From contig CAVPJV010000008.1 in assembly GCA_963705515.1 (NCBI GenBank), forward strand, positions 868,001 to 932,000: a stretch of 64,000 nucleotides of DNA, in the 5' to 3' direction. The DNA comes from Gaiellasilicea sp963705515 (GTDB lineage: Bacteria > Actinomycetota > Thermoleophilia > Gaiellales > Gaiellaceae). How positions within the stretch are numbered: the first letter of the stretch is position 1; every line of letters starts with the position of its first letter. Both the position numbers and the translations under genes were made by a program. Positions 15,923 through 24,109 of this stretch are shown piece by piece. Below the pieces are notes generated by a model. The model made no database searches. It was not told the DNA's origin and worked only from the letters and a program-made list of their open reading frames with translations.

Positions 15923-16886
15923 GCAACGCCTGTCGAAAACTCTCCACAGGAATGATCCGCAAATCCCCTGCATGCCGCCGGGCCTCCTCTGCGTTCTCCC
16001 CAGCCGGCACGAGGAAGACGTCCGCGCCGGAGCGTCGTGCGCCGATCACCTTCTGCTTCACGCCGCCGATCGGCAGCACGCTGCCGTCGAGCTCGATCTC
16101 GCCCGTCGCGGCCACCTTGAGACCGTGATCGACGTTGCCGCGCAGCTCCTCGACGATGTCGAGCGCGAACGCGAGCCCGGCCGAGGGGCCGCCGACGCCG
16201 GCCAGGTCGATGTCGACATCGATCGGCAGCTTGATGTCGGCCGACTGCTCGACCTGGACGCCGACGATCGGCCGACCGTCCTGGCTCGCGATCGTCCCGA
16301 CCTCGATCACCTTCGTCGCGCCGTCGCGCCGGACGCGGAGCTTCACCGTCTCGCCCGGCTTGTGCGTTCCGATCAGGCGGCGCAGGTCGTCGGGCGTACG
16401 GACCGGCTTGCCGTCGACGCCGACGACGACGTCGGTCGGCACGATCTTCCCGTGGGCCGGCGCGTCGGATGCGACTCCGACGACGAGCGCGCCCTCCGGC
16501 TTGGCCGTGACCTTGTAGCCGAGCTCGCGGAGCGCGACCGCGGCTGCGACCTGCTGTGAGCGGCTCATCGCCTGGAGGTTCTGGCGGCGGCGCTCGCCGA
16601 AGTTCGACCCCGGCGGCACGAGCGCCTGCTCCGGGACGATGTCGGCGCCGTCGGGCCTGGTCGCCGCGGACAGCTTCTCGAGCAGCGAGGCCTCGCGCAC
16701 GACCACGTCGACGTAGTAGATGCCGCCGGGCGCGTGCGGCTTCTCGCCTTCGACCTTGACCTTGTCGGCGAGCGGCTTGGCCGCGTCGGGCAGGAGCAAG
16801 TAGCTGTTCGAGGGCACGACCCACATGGCGCCGACCGTCAGCGCGCCGAGGACGAGCCCGCCGGCGGCGAGCCGGCCGAGCTTCAC
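15891..16886 (-). CDS. PDZ and Lon-like S16 serine protease (YlbL family)
   Basis: 331 residues: an N-terminal signal anchor (LAAGGLVLGALTVGAMWVV), a PDZ domain around residues 140-215 (GVASDAPAHGKIVPTDVVVGVDG), then a Lon proteolytic domain. The catalytic Ser is in GVGGPSAGLAFALD and the Lys in LPIGGVKQKVIGARRSG, the Ser-Lys dyad of peptidase family S16. It should act at the extracellular face of the membrane. The GTG start overlaps the reading-frame-corrected stop of the SDR gene (GTGA), so it is the last gene of the icd operon. Confidence 0.88.
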   Translation of the reverse strand: MKLGRLAAGGLVLGALTVGAMWVVPSNSYLLLPDAAKPLADKVKVEGEKPHAPGGIYYVDVVVREASLLEKLSAATRPDGADIVPEQALVPPGSNFGERRRQNLQAMSRSQQVAAAVALRELGYKVTAKPEGALVVGVASDAPAHGKIVPTDVVVGVDGKPVRTPDDLRRLIGTHKPGETVKLRVRRDGATKVIEVGTIASQDGRPIVGVQVEQSADIKLPIDVDIDLAGVGGPSAGLAFALDIVEELRGNVDHGLKVAATGEIELDGSVLPIGGVKQKVIGARRSGADVFLVPAGENAEEARRHAGDLRIIPVESFRQALQALATLKRKQ

Positions 16887-17627
16887 AGTGAGCTCCTGGT
16901 CAGGCCGCCGTCGACGCCGATCGCCGCGCCGGTCACGTACGAGGCGCGGTCGGAGGCGAGGAAGCAGACGACGTCGCCGATCTCACGCGGCGTGCCGAGG
17001 CGGCCGGAGCGGGATCGTGGCGAGGTCGGCCTCGGTCGGCCCGTCCGGATAGACCTCCCTGATCCGTTCCGTGTCGATGCGGCCCGGGGCGACGGAGTTG
17101 ACCGTGATCCCCTTCGGGCCTAGCTCCCGCGACGCCGTCTTCAGCCAGCCGACGAGCCCGGGCCGGACTGCGCTCGAGAGCGCGAGCCGGTCGATCGGCT
17201 CCTTGACGGCGCTCGACGTGATCGCGATCACGCGGCCGCGGCCGCTGGCCTCGAGGTGGGGGAGGCAGAGGCGCACGAGACGGATCGACGAGAGCAGCAA
17301 GAGGTGGACCGCGTCCTCGAGCTGCTCGTCGGCGAACTCGAACGAGCCGGTGCGCGGCGGGCCGCCGGAGTTGAGGACGACGACGTCGACGCCGCCGAAC
17401 CGCTCGACGGCCGTGTCGACCAGCCGTGCGAGGTCGTCGAGGCTCCTGACGTCGCCGGCGACGGGCACGGCGCCGAGCCGGGCCGCCTCGCGCTCGAGCG
17501 TCTCGCGGCCGCGCGCGAAGAGCACGAGGTTGGCTCCCGCCTCGGCGAGCGCTTCCGCGCAACCGAGGCCGATCCCTGCGGAACCTCCGCAGACAATCGC
17601 CGTGCGCCCGCGGAGACCAAGTTCCAT
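16883..17627 (-). CDS. SDR-family oxidoreductase, interrupted by a one-base frameshift
   Basis: Short-chain dehydrogenase/reductase: NAD(P)-binding GGSAGIGLGCAEALAEAGA, VLNSGGPP, ITSSAVKEP and the shortened active-site region, TVNSVAPGRIDTERI near the end. The intact frame stops early after ATIPLRPPRHAA. Removing one C at 17006/17007 restores LGRLGTPREIGD, then VCFLASDRASYVTGAA and GVDGG, exactly the expected SDR C-terminus, and ends at 16883 with a GTGA overlap to the protease gene. So the gene is probably real and the extra base a sequencing error or a very recent mutation. Substrate unknown (3-oxoacyl reductase-like). Confidence 0.8.
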
Positions 17628-17631
17628 CCGG

Positions 17632-18555
17632 CTAGGTGGTGAGGACGGAGACGACCTCGCGGACGGCGTCCGCGGAGGCCTTCAGCGCCTGCTGCTCGGC
17701 GTCGTCGAGGTCGAGCTCGACGATGCGTTCGATCCCCTTCGATCCCAGCACGACCGGCACGCCCATGTAGAGGCCGTCGATGCCGTACTCCCCCTCGAGA
17801 TAGGCGGTGCAGGGGAGGACGCGCCTTTCGTCGAGGACGATCGCGTCGACCATCTGCGCCGCGGCGGCGCCGGGCGCGTACCAGGCCGACGTCCCGAGCA
17901 GGTTGACGAGCTCGCCGCCGCCCTTCGCGGTTCGTTCGACCATCGCCTGGATCCGGTCCTCGGCGACGAGCTTGCGGAGCGGGATCCCGCCGACGGTGGT
18001 CGCCGTCACGACGGGCACCATCTGGTCGCCGTGGCCACCGAGCACCATCGCGGTCACGTCCTTGATCGACATCCCCGTCTCCCACGCGATGAACGTCGAG
18101 AAGCGGGCCGTGTCGAGGATCCCGGCCATCCCGAAGACGCGCTCCTTCGGCCAGCCGGAGACGTTCTTCGCCACGTGGCACATCGCGTCGAGCGGGTTGG
18201 AGACGACGACGACGATCGCATCCGGGCTCGCGGCGGCGACCTGCTCCATGACGGAGCCGACGATCTTCTCGTTCGTCTGCACCAGGTCGTCGCGGCTCAT
18301 CCCGGGTTGGCGCGGCAGGCCGGCGGTGATCACGACCACCTCCGAGCCCGCGGTCTCGTCGTAGCCGTTCGAGCCGGTGACGCTCGCCTCGTAGCCGAGC
18401 ACGGCGCCGGCCTGGTCGATGTCGAGCGCCTTCCCCTGCGGCAGGCCCTCCTTGATGTCGACGAGCACGACAGCGGCGTAGTCGCGGCGCGCGAGCTCCT
18501 GCGCGCAGGTTGCGCCGACGTTGCCGGCGCCGACGACGGTGACCTTGTGCCTCAC
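17632..18555 (-). CDS. mdh: Malate dehydrogenase (NAD)
   Basis: 307 residues of the LDH-like malate dehydrogenase type: KVTVVGAGNVGATCAQELA for NAD, the substrate-loop Arg in ITAGLPRQPGMSRDDL, VVSNPLDAMC, and the catalytic His in LGGHGDQMVPV. Oxidises malate to oxaloacetate in the TCA cycle. GTG at 18555 overlaps the icd stop (GTGA), so icd and mdh are translationally coupled; the SDR gene begins 4 bases after its end. Confidence 0.95.
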   Translation of the reverse strand: MRHKVTVVGAGNVGATCAQELARRDYAAVVLVDIKEGLPQGKALDIDQAGAVLGYEASVTGSNGYDETAGSEVVVITAGLPRQPGMSRDDLVQTNEKIVGSVMEQVAAASPDAIVVVVSNPLDAMCHVAKNVSGWPKERVFGMAGILDTARFSTFIAWETGMSIKDVTAMVLGGHGDQMVPVVTATTVGGIPLRKLVAEDRIQAMVERTAKGGGELVNLLGTSAWYAPGAAAAQMVDAIVLDERRVLPCTAYLEGEYGIDGLYMGVPVVLGSKGIERIVELDLDDAEQQALKASADAVREVVSVLTT

Positions 18556-19644
18556 GGGAGAACCTCCAGCTTCTCGATGATCGCGTCCGCGACCTCGCTC
18601 GTGCCGACTGCAGTCGGGTCGTCCCGGGTCGGCTTCATGTCGTAGGTGACGCTCTTGCCGTCGGCGATGATCTCCGCGATCGCGTGCTCGAGCCGGCCGG
18701 CCGCCGCGCCCTCGTCCAGGTGGCGGAGCATCAGCATCCCCGAGAGCATCATCGCCATCGGGTTGACCTTGTTCTGGCCCTGTGTACTTCGGGGCCGAGC
18801 CGTGCGTGGGCTCGAAGACGGCGGCGTTCGCGCCGAAGTTCGCGCCCGGCGCCAGGCCGAGGCCGCCGATCAGGCCGGCGCAGAGGTCGGAGACGATGTC
18901 GCCGTAGAGGTTCGGGAGCACGAGCACGTCGTACTCCTCGGGCCGCTGCACGAGCTGCATCGAGAGGTTGTCGACGATGCGCTCCTCGAACTCGATGTCC
19001 CCGTTCTCGGCCGCGACGTCCTGCGCGACGTGGAGGAAGAGCCCGTCGGTGAACTTCATGATGTTCGCCTTGTGGATCGCCGTCACCTTGCGGCGGCCGT
19101 TGCGGCGCGCATAGTCGAAGGCGAACTGGACGATCTGGCGCGTCCCCGTCTCGGAGATCGGCTTGATCGAGATCCCGGAGTCGCGGCGGATGTCCGGATA
19201 GCCCTTCTGCGCGAGCCAGTCGAGCAGTTCGTCGGCATCCTCGGTGCCTTCCTCGAACTCGACGCCGGCGTAGAGGTCCTCGGTGTTCTCGCGGATCACG
19301 ATCAGGTCGACGTTCGCGTAGCGCGAGCGCACGCCCGGGTAGCTCTTGCAGGGACGGACCTGGCCGTAGAGGTCGAGCGACTTGCGCAGGCCGACGTTGA
19401 CGGAGCGGAAACCGCCGCCGACAGGCGTCGTGATCGGCCCCTTCAGCGCGGTCCCGTTCTGCCGGATCGACTCGAGCACGTGCTCGGGCAGCGGGTTGCC
19501 GTCGTTCTGATCCATCACGTCGCTGCCCGCGTGCTGGACGTCCCAGTCGAACTCGACGCCGGTCGCCTCGAGCACGCGGCGGGTCGCCTCGGCGAGCTCG
19601 GGGCCGGTCCCGTCGCCGGGGATCAGTGTCACGCGATGCGCCAT
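18552..19644 (-). CDS. icd: Isocitrate dehydrogenase (NAD-type, IDH/IMDH family), with one-base frameshift
   Basis: About 363 residues once corrected. MAHRVTLIPGDGTGPEL, NVGLRKSLDLYGQVRPCKS, VIRENTEDLYAGVE and FEPTHGSAPKYTG are the decarboxylating dehydrogenase signatures; overall form is the homomeric NAD-type isocitrate dehydrogenase. After KYTG the frame runs into nonsense, while MAMMLSGMLMLRHLDE continues one frame over. There is one base too many in GGGC (18777-18780), where GQNKVNPMAMM is expected. Since this enzyme is central and the rest is undamaged, a sequencing error is most likely. A TAAAGT box lies 10 bases before the ATG. Confidence 0.88.
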
Positions 19645-19654
19645 CCGGCGCAGC

Positions 19655-19660
19655 ACTTTA
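19655..19660 (-). promoter_or_regulatory. -10 box TAAAGT of icd
   Basis: Minus-strand TAAAGT, 10 bases before ATG 19644; leaderless or nearly so. Confidence 0.5.
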
Positions 19661-19681
19661 CCGACCGGCGCAGGCTTGCCG

Positions 19682-19728
19682 GAGCCGGCTGGTAGCGGAG
19701 GTGCCGGCTTCGCGGGCGCCGGAGCGGG
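19682..19728. repeat. 47 bp dispersed repeat, copy A
   Basis: GAGCCG, six variable bases, then AGCGGAGGTGCCGGCTTCGC and (G)GGCGCCGGAGCGGG. The second copy is at 22507-22553 with the same internal spacing. Here it sits between the divergent icd and citrate synthase promoters. Confidence 0.8.
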
Positions 19729-19756
19729 AATGAGCATCGGGGCGTGCCGTTGCGGG

Positions 19757-19762
19757 TAATGT
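19757..19762 (+). promoter_or_regulatory. -10 box TAATGT of the first citrate synthase
   Basis: TAATGT ends 8 bases before ATG 19771; leaderless start predicted. Confidence 0.5.
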
Positions 19763-19770
19763 CCTGCGCG

Positions 19771-20898
19771 ATGGCAGGCGCGAAGAAGTCCGTCGCCCTC
19801 TCGGGCGTCTCCGTCGCGGAGACGAGCATCTGCTCGATCGACCCCGACGAGGGTGTCCTCATGTACCGCGGCTACGACATCGCCGGGCTGGCGGAGAACG
19901 CGAGCTACGAGGAGGTCGCGTATCTCCTGCTCGAAGGCGACCTGCCGACGAGCGATGAGGTCGACGCCTTCAAGGAGCAGCTGGCGTCCGCCCGGGAGCT
20001 GCCGCGGGCGGTGACGACGATCATCGACGGCAACGCGATGGACGCGTCGCCGATGGAGATGATGCGTACCGCCGTCTCGGCGCTCTCCTTCTCCGATCCG
20101 GCCGAGGATGCGATCGACCGCGAGAACGAGCACCGCAAGGCGGTCACGCTGATCGCCCAGCTGCCGACGATCGTGGCGCGCTACGAGCGCCGCCGCCATG
20201 GCGAGCGCGCGATCGACCCGGACCCGACGCTCGACTACGCCGAGAACTTCCTGACCATGCTCCGCGGCGAGACCCCGACGGCGGAGGAGGCGCGTGCGTT
20301 CGAGGTCGCGATGATCCTGCACGCCGAGCACGAGATGAACGCGTCGACGTTCACCGCGCGCGTCGTCGCCGGTACGAACGCCGACATGCACTCTGCGATC
20401 GTCGCTGCGATCTCGGCGCTGAAAGGGCCGCTCCACGGCGGCGCCAACCAGGCCGCGATGACGATGCTCGCGGAGTTCGGCTCGCCCGCCCGCGTCGCGG
20501 ACGGCGTCCGCGCCCGCCTCGAGTCGAAGAAGCCGCTCTATGGCTTCGGCCACCCGCTCTACCGCGCGATGGACCCGCGTGCGCCGATCCTGCGCCGGCT
20601 CTCCGAGCAGTTCGCCGATGAGCAGGCCGATCCTGACTTCCTCGAGCTCGCGAAGGCAGCCGAGGCGGAGGCGCTCAGGCAGAAGGGCCTGTGGCCGAAC
20701 GTCGACCTCTACTCCGGCGTGCTCTACGACGAGCTCGGGATCCCGACCGACCTCTTCATCCCGCTCTTCGAGATGAGCCGCGTCGCCGGCCAGGCGGCGC
20801 ACGTGCTGGAGCAGCACGCCGGCGGCAAGATCATCCGGCCGAGCGCCGAGTACGTCGGCGAGCCGCGCCGGGACTATCCGGTCCGCGAGCCGAGCTGA
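19771..20898 (+). CDS. gltA: Citrate synthase, copy 1
   Basis: 375 residues. The short citrate synthase form: SICSIDPDEGVLMYRGYDI at the start, LHAEHEMNASTF, the active-site His in KGPLHGGANQAAM, the second His in GFGHPLYRAMDPRA, and the catalytic Asp in NVDLYSGVLY. It condenses oxaloacetate and acetyl-CoA. ATG 19771 is preferred over one 27 bases upstream because it follows the TAATGT box and gives the family N-terminus. 2-Methylcitrate synthase activity cannot be excluded. Confidence 0.93.
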   Translation: MAGAKKSVALSGVSVAETSICSIDPDEGVLMYRGYDIAGLAENASYEEVAYLLLEGDLPTSDEVDAFKEQLASARELPRAVTTIIDGNAMDASPMEMMRTAVSALSFSDPAEDAIDRENEHRKAVTLIAQLPTIVARYERRRHGERAIDPDPTLDYAENFLTMLRGETPTAEEARAFEVAMILHAEHEMNASTFTARVVAGTNADMHSAIVAAISALKGPLHGGANQAAMTMLAEFGSPARVADGVRARLESKKPLYGFGHPLYRAMDPRAPILRRLSEQFADEQADPDFLELAKAAEAEALRQKGLWPNVDLYSGVLYDELGIPTDLFIPLFEMSRVAGQAAHVLEQHAGGKIIRPSAEYVGEPRRDYPVREPS

Positions 20899-20909
20899 GG
20901 GAGGGACGA

Positions 20910-21995
20910 GTGAGCGACTTCAAGCCGGGCCTCGAGGGCGTCGTCGCCTTCGAGACCGAGATCGCCGAGCCCGACCGCGAGGGCGGCGCGCTCCGCTACC
21001 GCGGCGTCGACATCGAGGAGCTCGTCGGCTCCTATCGCTTCGAGCAGGTCTGGGGCCTGCTCGTCGACGAGAGCTTCTCGCCGGGGCTGCCCGCCGCAGA
21101 GCCCTACGAGGGCGGCGGCCTGACCGGGAACACGCCGGCCGACCTCCAGGCCGTGACCGCTCGGCTCGGCGCCGAGTGGGGCGTCAAGAAGCTGATCGAC
21201 ATCTCGGATGACGACGCGCGCGAGGACTTGCGCCGCCTCTCTGCCCAGTTCATCTCGATCGCCGCCCAGTCGGCGCGGATCGCCGGCGGCGACGATGACC
21301 GGATCGCACCGCAGACGGTCGCCCAGGGCAAGACGACCGCCGAGCGTTTCTTCCTCGAGTGGCGCGGCGAGGCCGACCCGAAGCACGTGCAGGCGCTCGA
21401 CACGTACTGGATCTGCACGTGCGAGCACGGGCTCAACGCATCGACGTTCGTTGCCCGGATCACCGCCTCGACCGGCTCCGACTGCGCCGCTGCGCTCTCG
21501 TCGGCGGTCGGCGCGCTCTCCGGCCCGCTCCACGGCGGCGCCCCCGCGCGCGTGCTCCCGATGCTCGACGCAGCCGCGGAGTCAGGCGACCCCGAGACCT
21601 ACGTTCACGGGCTGATCGAGCGGGGCGAGCGGCTGATGGGCTTCGGCCACCGCGTCTACCGCGCCGAGGATCCACGCGCCCGCCTGCTCAAGAAGACGGC
21701 GAAGGAGCTCGGCGCGCCGCGCTACGAGGTCGCCGACAAGCTCGAGGCCGCCGCGCTCGAGGCGCTGCGGAAGAAGTCGCCTGACCGCCCGCTCGAGACG
21801 AACGTCGAGTTCTGGTCGGCCGTCGTGCTCGACGTCGCCGGAGTCCCGCCGGAGCTCGCGCCCGCGATGTTCGCCTGCTCCCGCACCGCCGGCTGGTCGG
21901 CGCACATCCTCGAGCAGAAGAAGCTGAGCCGGCTCGTGCGGCCGTCGGCCCGCTACGTCGGTCCCGGCGCGCGCCCGGCCTCCTCGATCTCGTGA
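20910..21995 (+). CDS. Citrate synthase, copy 2 (CitA/citrate synthase 2 type)
   Basis: 361 residues, GTG behind GGGAGGGA, 11 bases after copy 1. Motifs: FKPGLEGVVAFETEIAEPDR, CEHGLNASTFVARI, SGPLHGGAPARVL, GFGHRVYRAEDPRA, and TNVEFWSAVVLD. Where copy 1 and most citrate synthases have Asp (NVDLYSG), this copy has Glu (NVEFWSA). The opening and the end (WSAHILEQKKLSRLVRPSARYVG) resemble the actinobacterial citrate synthase 2 group. It may be a citrate or methylcitrate synthase with different kinetics. Confidence 0.88.
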   Translation: MSDFKPGLEGVVAFETEIAEPDREGGALRYRGVDIEELVGSYRFEQVWGLLVDESFSPGLPAAEPYEGGGLTGNTPADLQAVTARLGAEWGVKKLIDISDDDAREDLRRLSAQFISIAAQSARIAGGDDDRIAPQTVAQGKTTAERFFLEWRGEADPKHVQALDTYWICTCEHGLNASTFVARITASTGSDCAAALSSAVGALSGPLHGGAPARVLPMLDAAAESGDPETYVHGLIERGERLMGFGHRVYRAEDPRARLLKKTAKELGAPRYEVADKLEAAALEALRKKSPDRPLETNVEFWSAVVLDVAGVPPELAPAMFACSRTAGWSAHILEQKKLSRLVRPSARYVGPGARPASSIS

Positions 21996-22489
21996 ACCTC
22001 GCCGAGGCAGCGACTCGCGCCGACGAGCTCGCCGCTGCCGGTGACCAGAAGGCGCTGGCGACCCTGCGCCAGCAGTGGGACGAGGAGCTCGAGCACTCGG
22101 CCCGGAGCCCCGATTACCGGATCCGGGCCCAGGCGTACCGGGCGATCGCTCAGTTCCGCTTCCGCCAGAAGCTCGAGCTCGTCCGGCGCGGGCTGCAGGA
22201 CGAGAGCCCGGCCGCACGCGGCTCGGCCCTGATCGCGCTCGAGGGGCTCTCGCGCGACCATCCCGGCGACGTCAACGGGATGCGGGCGCTGTTGCACGAG
22301 ATCGCGACGAACGATCCCAACCTCGCGGTGCGGCGGCTCGGCATCGTCGTCCTCAAGAACGGCTCGCCGCAGCGCGAGACGATCCTCGTCCTGAACGGGC
22401 TCGCCGACGACGACGAACAGGACGCTGAGCTGCGCAAGACCGCCAAGGCCGTCGCGACGGCGCTGCAGAAGCGCGCCAACACGAAATGA
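21992..22489 (+). CDS. HEAT-repeat-like hypothetical protein
   Basis: 165 residues, almost wholly helical, with paired amphipathic helices such as RIRAQAYRAIAQFRF and AARGSALIALEGL followed by Arg/Asp turns that look like HEAT or PBS-lyase repeats. GTG start overlaps the citrate synthase stop and its own stop overlaps the purE ATG, so it is embedded in one transcript. No specific family recognised; a protein-interaction role is inferred. Confidence 0.6.
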   Translation: MNLAEAATRADELAAAGDQKALATLRQQWDEELEHSARSPDYRIRAQAYRAIAQFRFRQKLELVRRGLQDESPAARGSALIALEGLSRDHPGDVNGMRALLHEIATNDPNLAVRRLGIVVLKNGSPQRETILVLNGLADDDEQDAELRKTAKAVATALQKRANTK

Positions 22490-23043
22490 GCGGCGTAGGC
22501 TCGACGGAGCCGCCCAGGAGCGGAGGTGCCGGCTTCGCCGGCGCCGGAGCGGGGCGGAGCGCGGTCGTCGGCGTGATCATGGGCTCGCGCTCCGACTGGG
22601 AGACGATGCGGCACGCCTGCGAGACGTTGGAGGCGCTCGAAGTGCCGTTCGAGCAGCAGGTCGTGTCGGCGCACCGGACGCCCGACCTCCTCTTCGAGTA
22701 CGCGGGCTCGGCGGAGGAGCGCGGCCTGCAGGTCCTGATCGCCGGCGCCGGCGGCGCGGCGCACCTGCCGGGAATGGCCGCGTCGAAGACGAACCTGCCG
22801 GTCCTCGGCGTCCCGGTCGAGTCGAAGACCTTGAAGGGGATGGACTCGCTGCTCTCGATCGTCCAGATGCCGGCGGGGGTGCCGGTCGGGACGCTGGCGA
22901 TCGGGCGTGCCGGCGCGGTCAACGCCGCGCTGCTCGCCGCGGCGATCGTTGCGCGCTCCGACGAGGGCGTCCGCGAGCGGCTCGCGCGCTACCGGGCCGA
23001 GCAGACCGAGTCGGTGCTCGCACATCCCGATCCGGCCAAGTAA
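22486..23043 (+). CDS. purE: N5-carboxyaminoimidazole ribonucleotide mutase
   Basis: 185 residues. VGVIMGSRSDWETMRHA, VVSAHRTPDLLFEYA and AGAGGAAHLPGMAA are the phosphate- and substrate-binding segments of class I PurE, which isomerises N5-CAIR to CAIR in purine synthesis together with PurK. The first ~28 residues (STEPPRSGGAGFAGAGAGRS) are not part of the fold: they are the translation of the 47 bp dispersed repeat also found at 19682. A start codon directly before VGVIMGS is missing, so the repeat seems to be read through. Stop codon lies in the 27 bp palindrome. Confidence 0.93.
   Translation: MSGVGSTEPPRSGGAGFAGAGAGRSAVVGVIMGSRSDWETMRHACETLEALEVPFEQQVVSAHRTPDLLFEYAGSAEERGLQVLIAGAGGAAHLPGMAASKTNLPVLGVPVESKTLKGMDSLLSIVQMPAGVPVGTLAIGRAGAVNAALLAAAIVARSDEGVRERLARYRAEQTESVLAHPDPAK
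22507..22553. repeat. 47 bp dispersed repeat, copy B, inside the purE N-terminus
   Basis: Same sequence and spacing as copy A at 19682-19728; in frame it encodes EPPRSGGAGFAGAGAG. It contains a hairpin GCCGGC-TTC-GCCGGC. Confidence 0.85.
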
Positions 23044-23060
23044 CAGTCTGTTACTTGGCC
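23034..23060. promoter_or_regulatory. 27 bp perfect inverted repeat over the purE stop and purK start
   Basis: GGCCAAGTAACAG (23034-23046), one central T, CTGTTACTTGGCC (23048-23060). The first arm contains the purE TAA, the second the purK TTG. As RNA it would hide the purK start in a stem; as DNA it would be a good operator. Confidence 0.8.
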
Positions 23061-24050
23061 ACGGTCGGCGTCATCGGGGGAGGGCAGCTGGGGCGCATGC
23101 TCGCGCTGGCGGGGATCCCGCTTGGGCTCTCGTTCCGCTTCCTCGACCCCTCGCCCGATGCGCCGGCGGCGGAGGTAGGGGAGCTGCTCGTCGGCGAGTA
23201 CGACGACCCGGAGCTCCTCGACCGGCTCGCCGACGGGGCTACGGCGGTCACGTATGAGTTCGAGAACGTCCCCGTCGGTGCGGCGGAGCGGGTCGGGGCG
23301 ATTCCCGGAGCCGCGGCGCTCGAGGCGTCGCAGGACCGGCTCATCGAGAAGCAGCTCTTCCGCCGGCTCGGGATCCCGACGCCGAAGCTCGACGACGAGG
23401 TCGAGGAGTTTCCCGCGATCCTGAAGACGCGCCGGCTTGGCTACGACGGCAAGGGACAGCGTCTGATCGAGACATGGCAGGGGTCAGACCCCGGTCATGT
23501 CCTGGAGGAACGTGTCTCGTTCGACCGCGAGCTGTCGCTCATCGCCGTTCGCGCGGCCGACGGCGACACACGCTTCTACCCGCTCGTCGAGAACGTCCAC
23601 GAGGACGGGATCCTGCGGACATCGCGCGCGCCGGCCGCAGCCGCGCCGCAGGCGGAGGCCGAGGAGTACGCCAGAGCGCTGCTCGACGCCCTCGGGTACG
23701 TCGGCGTGCTCGCGCTCGAGCTCTTCGACGTCGGCGGTCGCCTGCTCGCGAACGAGTTCGCGCCGCGTGTCCACAACACCGGCCACTGGACGATCGAGGG
23801 CGCCGCGACGAGCCAGTTCGAGAACCACCTCCGCGCCGTCCTCGGGCTGCCGCTCGGCTCCACCGAGAGCCGACCGTCGGCCATGGTCAACCTGATCGGC
23901 GCGACGCCGCCGGCCGCGGACGTGCTCGCGATCCCCGGAGCGCATCTCCACCTGTACGGGAAGGAGCCGCGGCCGGGTCGCAAGCTCGGCCACGTCACGC
24001 TCGTCGAGCCGGCGGGGACGAGCGAGAGTGACCTGCTGGCGCTGCTCTAG
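23055..24050 (+). CDS. purK: 5-(carboxyamino)imidazole ribonucleotide synthase
   Basis: 331 residues. Begins TVGVIGGGQLGRMLALAG, which fixes the TTG start; ATP-grasp segments KTRRLGYDGKGQ and VSFDRELSLIAVR, then ELFDVGGRLLANEFAPRVHN and WTIEGAATSQFENHLRA. It carboxylates AIR with ATP and bicarbonate. Residues ~139-150 (TWQGSDPGHVLE) come from a REP-like palindrome (23471-23502) that has replaced the usual variable linker between the two ATP-grasp strands. The frame and motifs on both sides are intact, so the enzyme is probably functional. Confidence 0.93.
   Translation: MATVGVIGGGQLGRMLALAGIPLGLSFRFLDPSPDAPAAEVGELLVGEYDDPELLDRLADGATAVTYEFENVPVGAAERVGAIPGAAALEASQDRLIEKQLFRRLGIPTPKLDDEVEEFPAILKTRRLGYDGKGQRLIETWQGSDPGHVLEERVSFDRELSLIAVRAADGDTRFYPLVENVHEDGILRTSRAPAAAAPQAEAEEYARALLDALGYVGVLALELFDVGGRLLANEFAPRVHNTGHWTIEGAATSQFENHLRAVLGLPLGSTESRPSAMVNLIGATPPAADVLAIPGAHLHLYGKEPRPGRKLGHVTLVEPAGTSESDLLALL
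23471..23502. repeat. REP-like palindrome inside purK
   Basis: GACATG-GCA-GGGGTCAGACCCC-GGT-CATGTC, the same unit as in the doublet at 11412-11535. It stays in frame and codes for WQGSDPGHV. Confidence 0.85.
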
Positions 24051-24109
24051 TGCTTTCTGCAGACCGTGCCGCTGATGCTGCGGCCGCAGGACGGGAGACG
24101 ATCTGAGGG

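Noticed and set aside
17632..20817. A 1061-codon open frame on the minus strand covering mdh, icd and beyond
   Set aside because: It is open only because the icd frameshift and GC-rich shadow frames join; the real genes mdh and icd are separated by a GTGA overlap.
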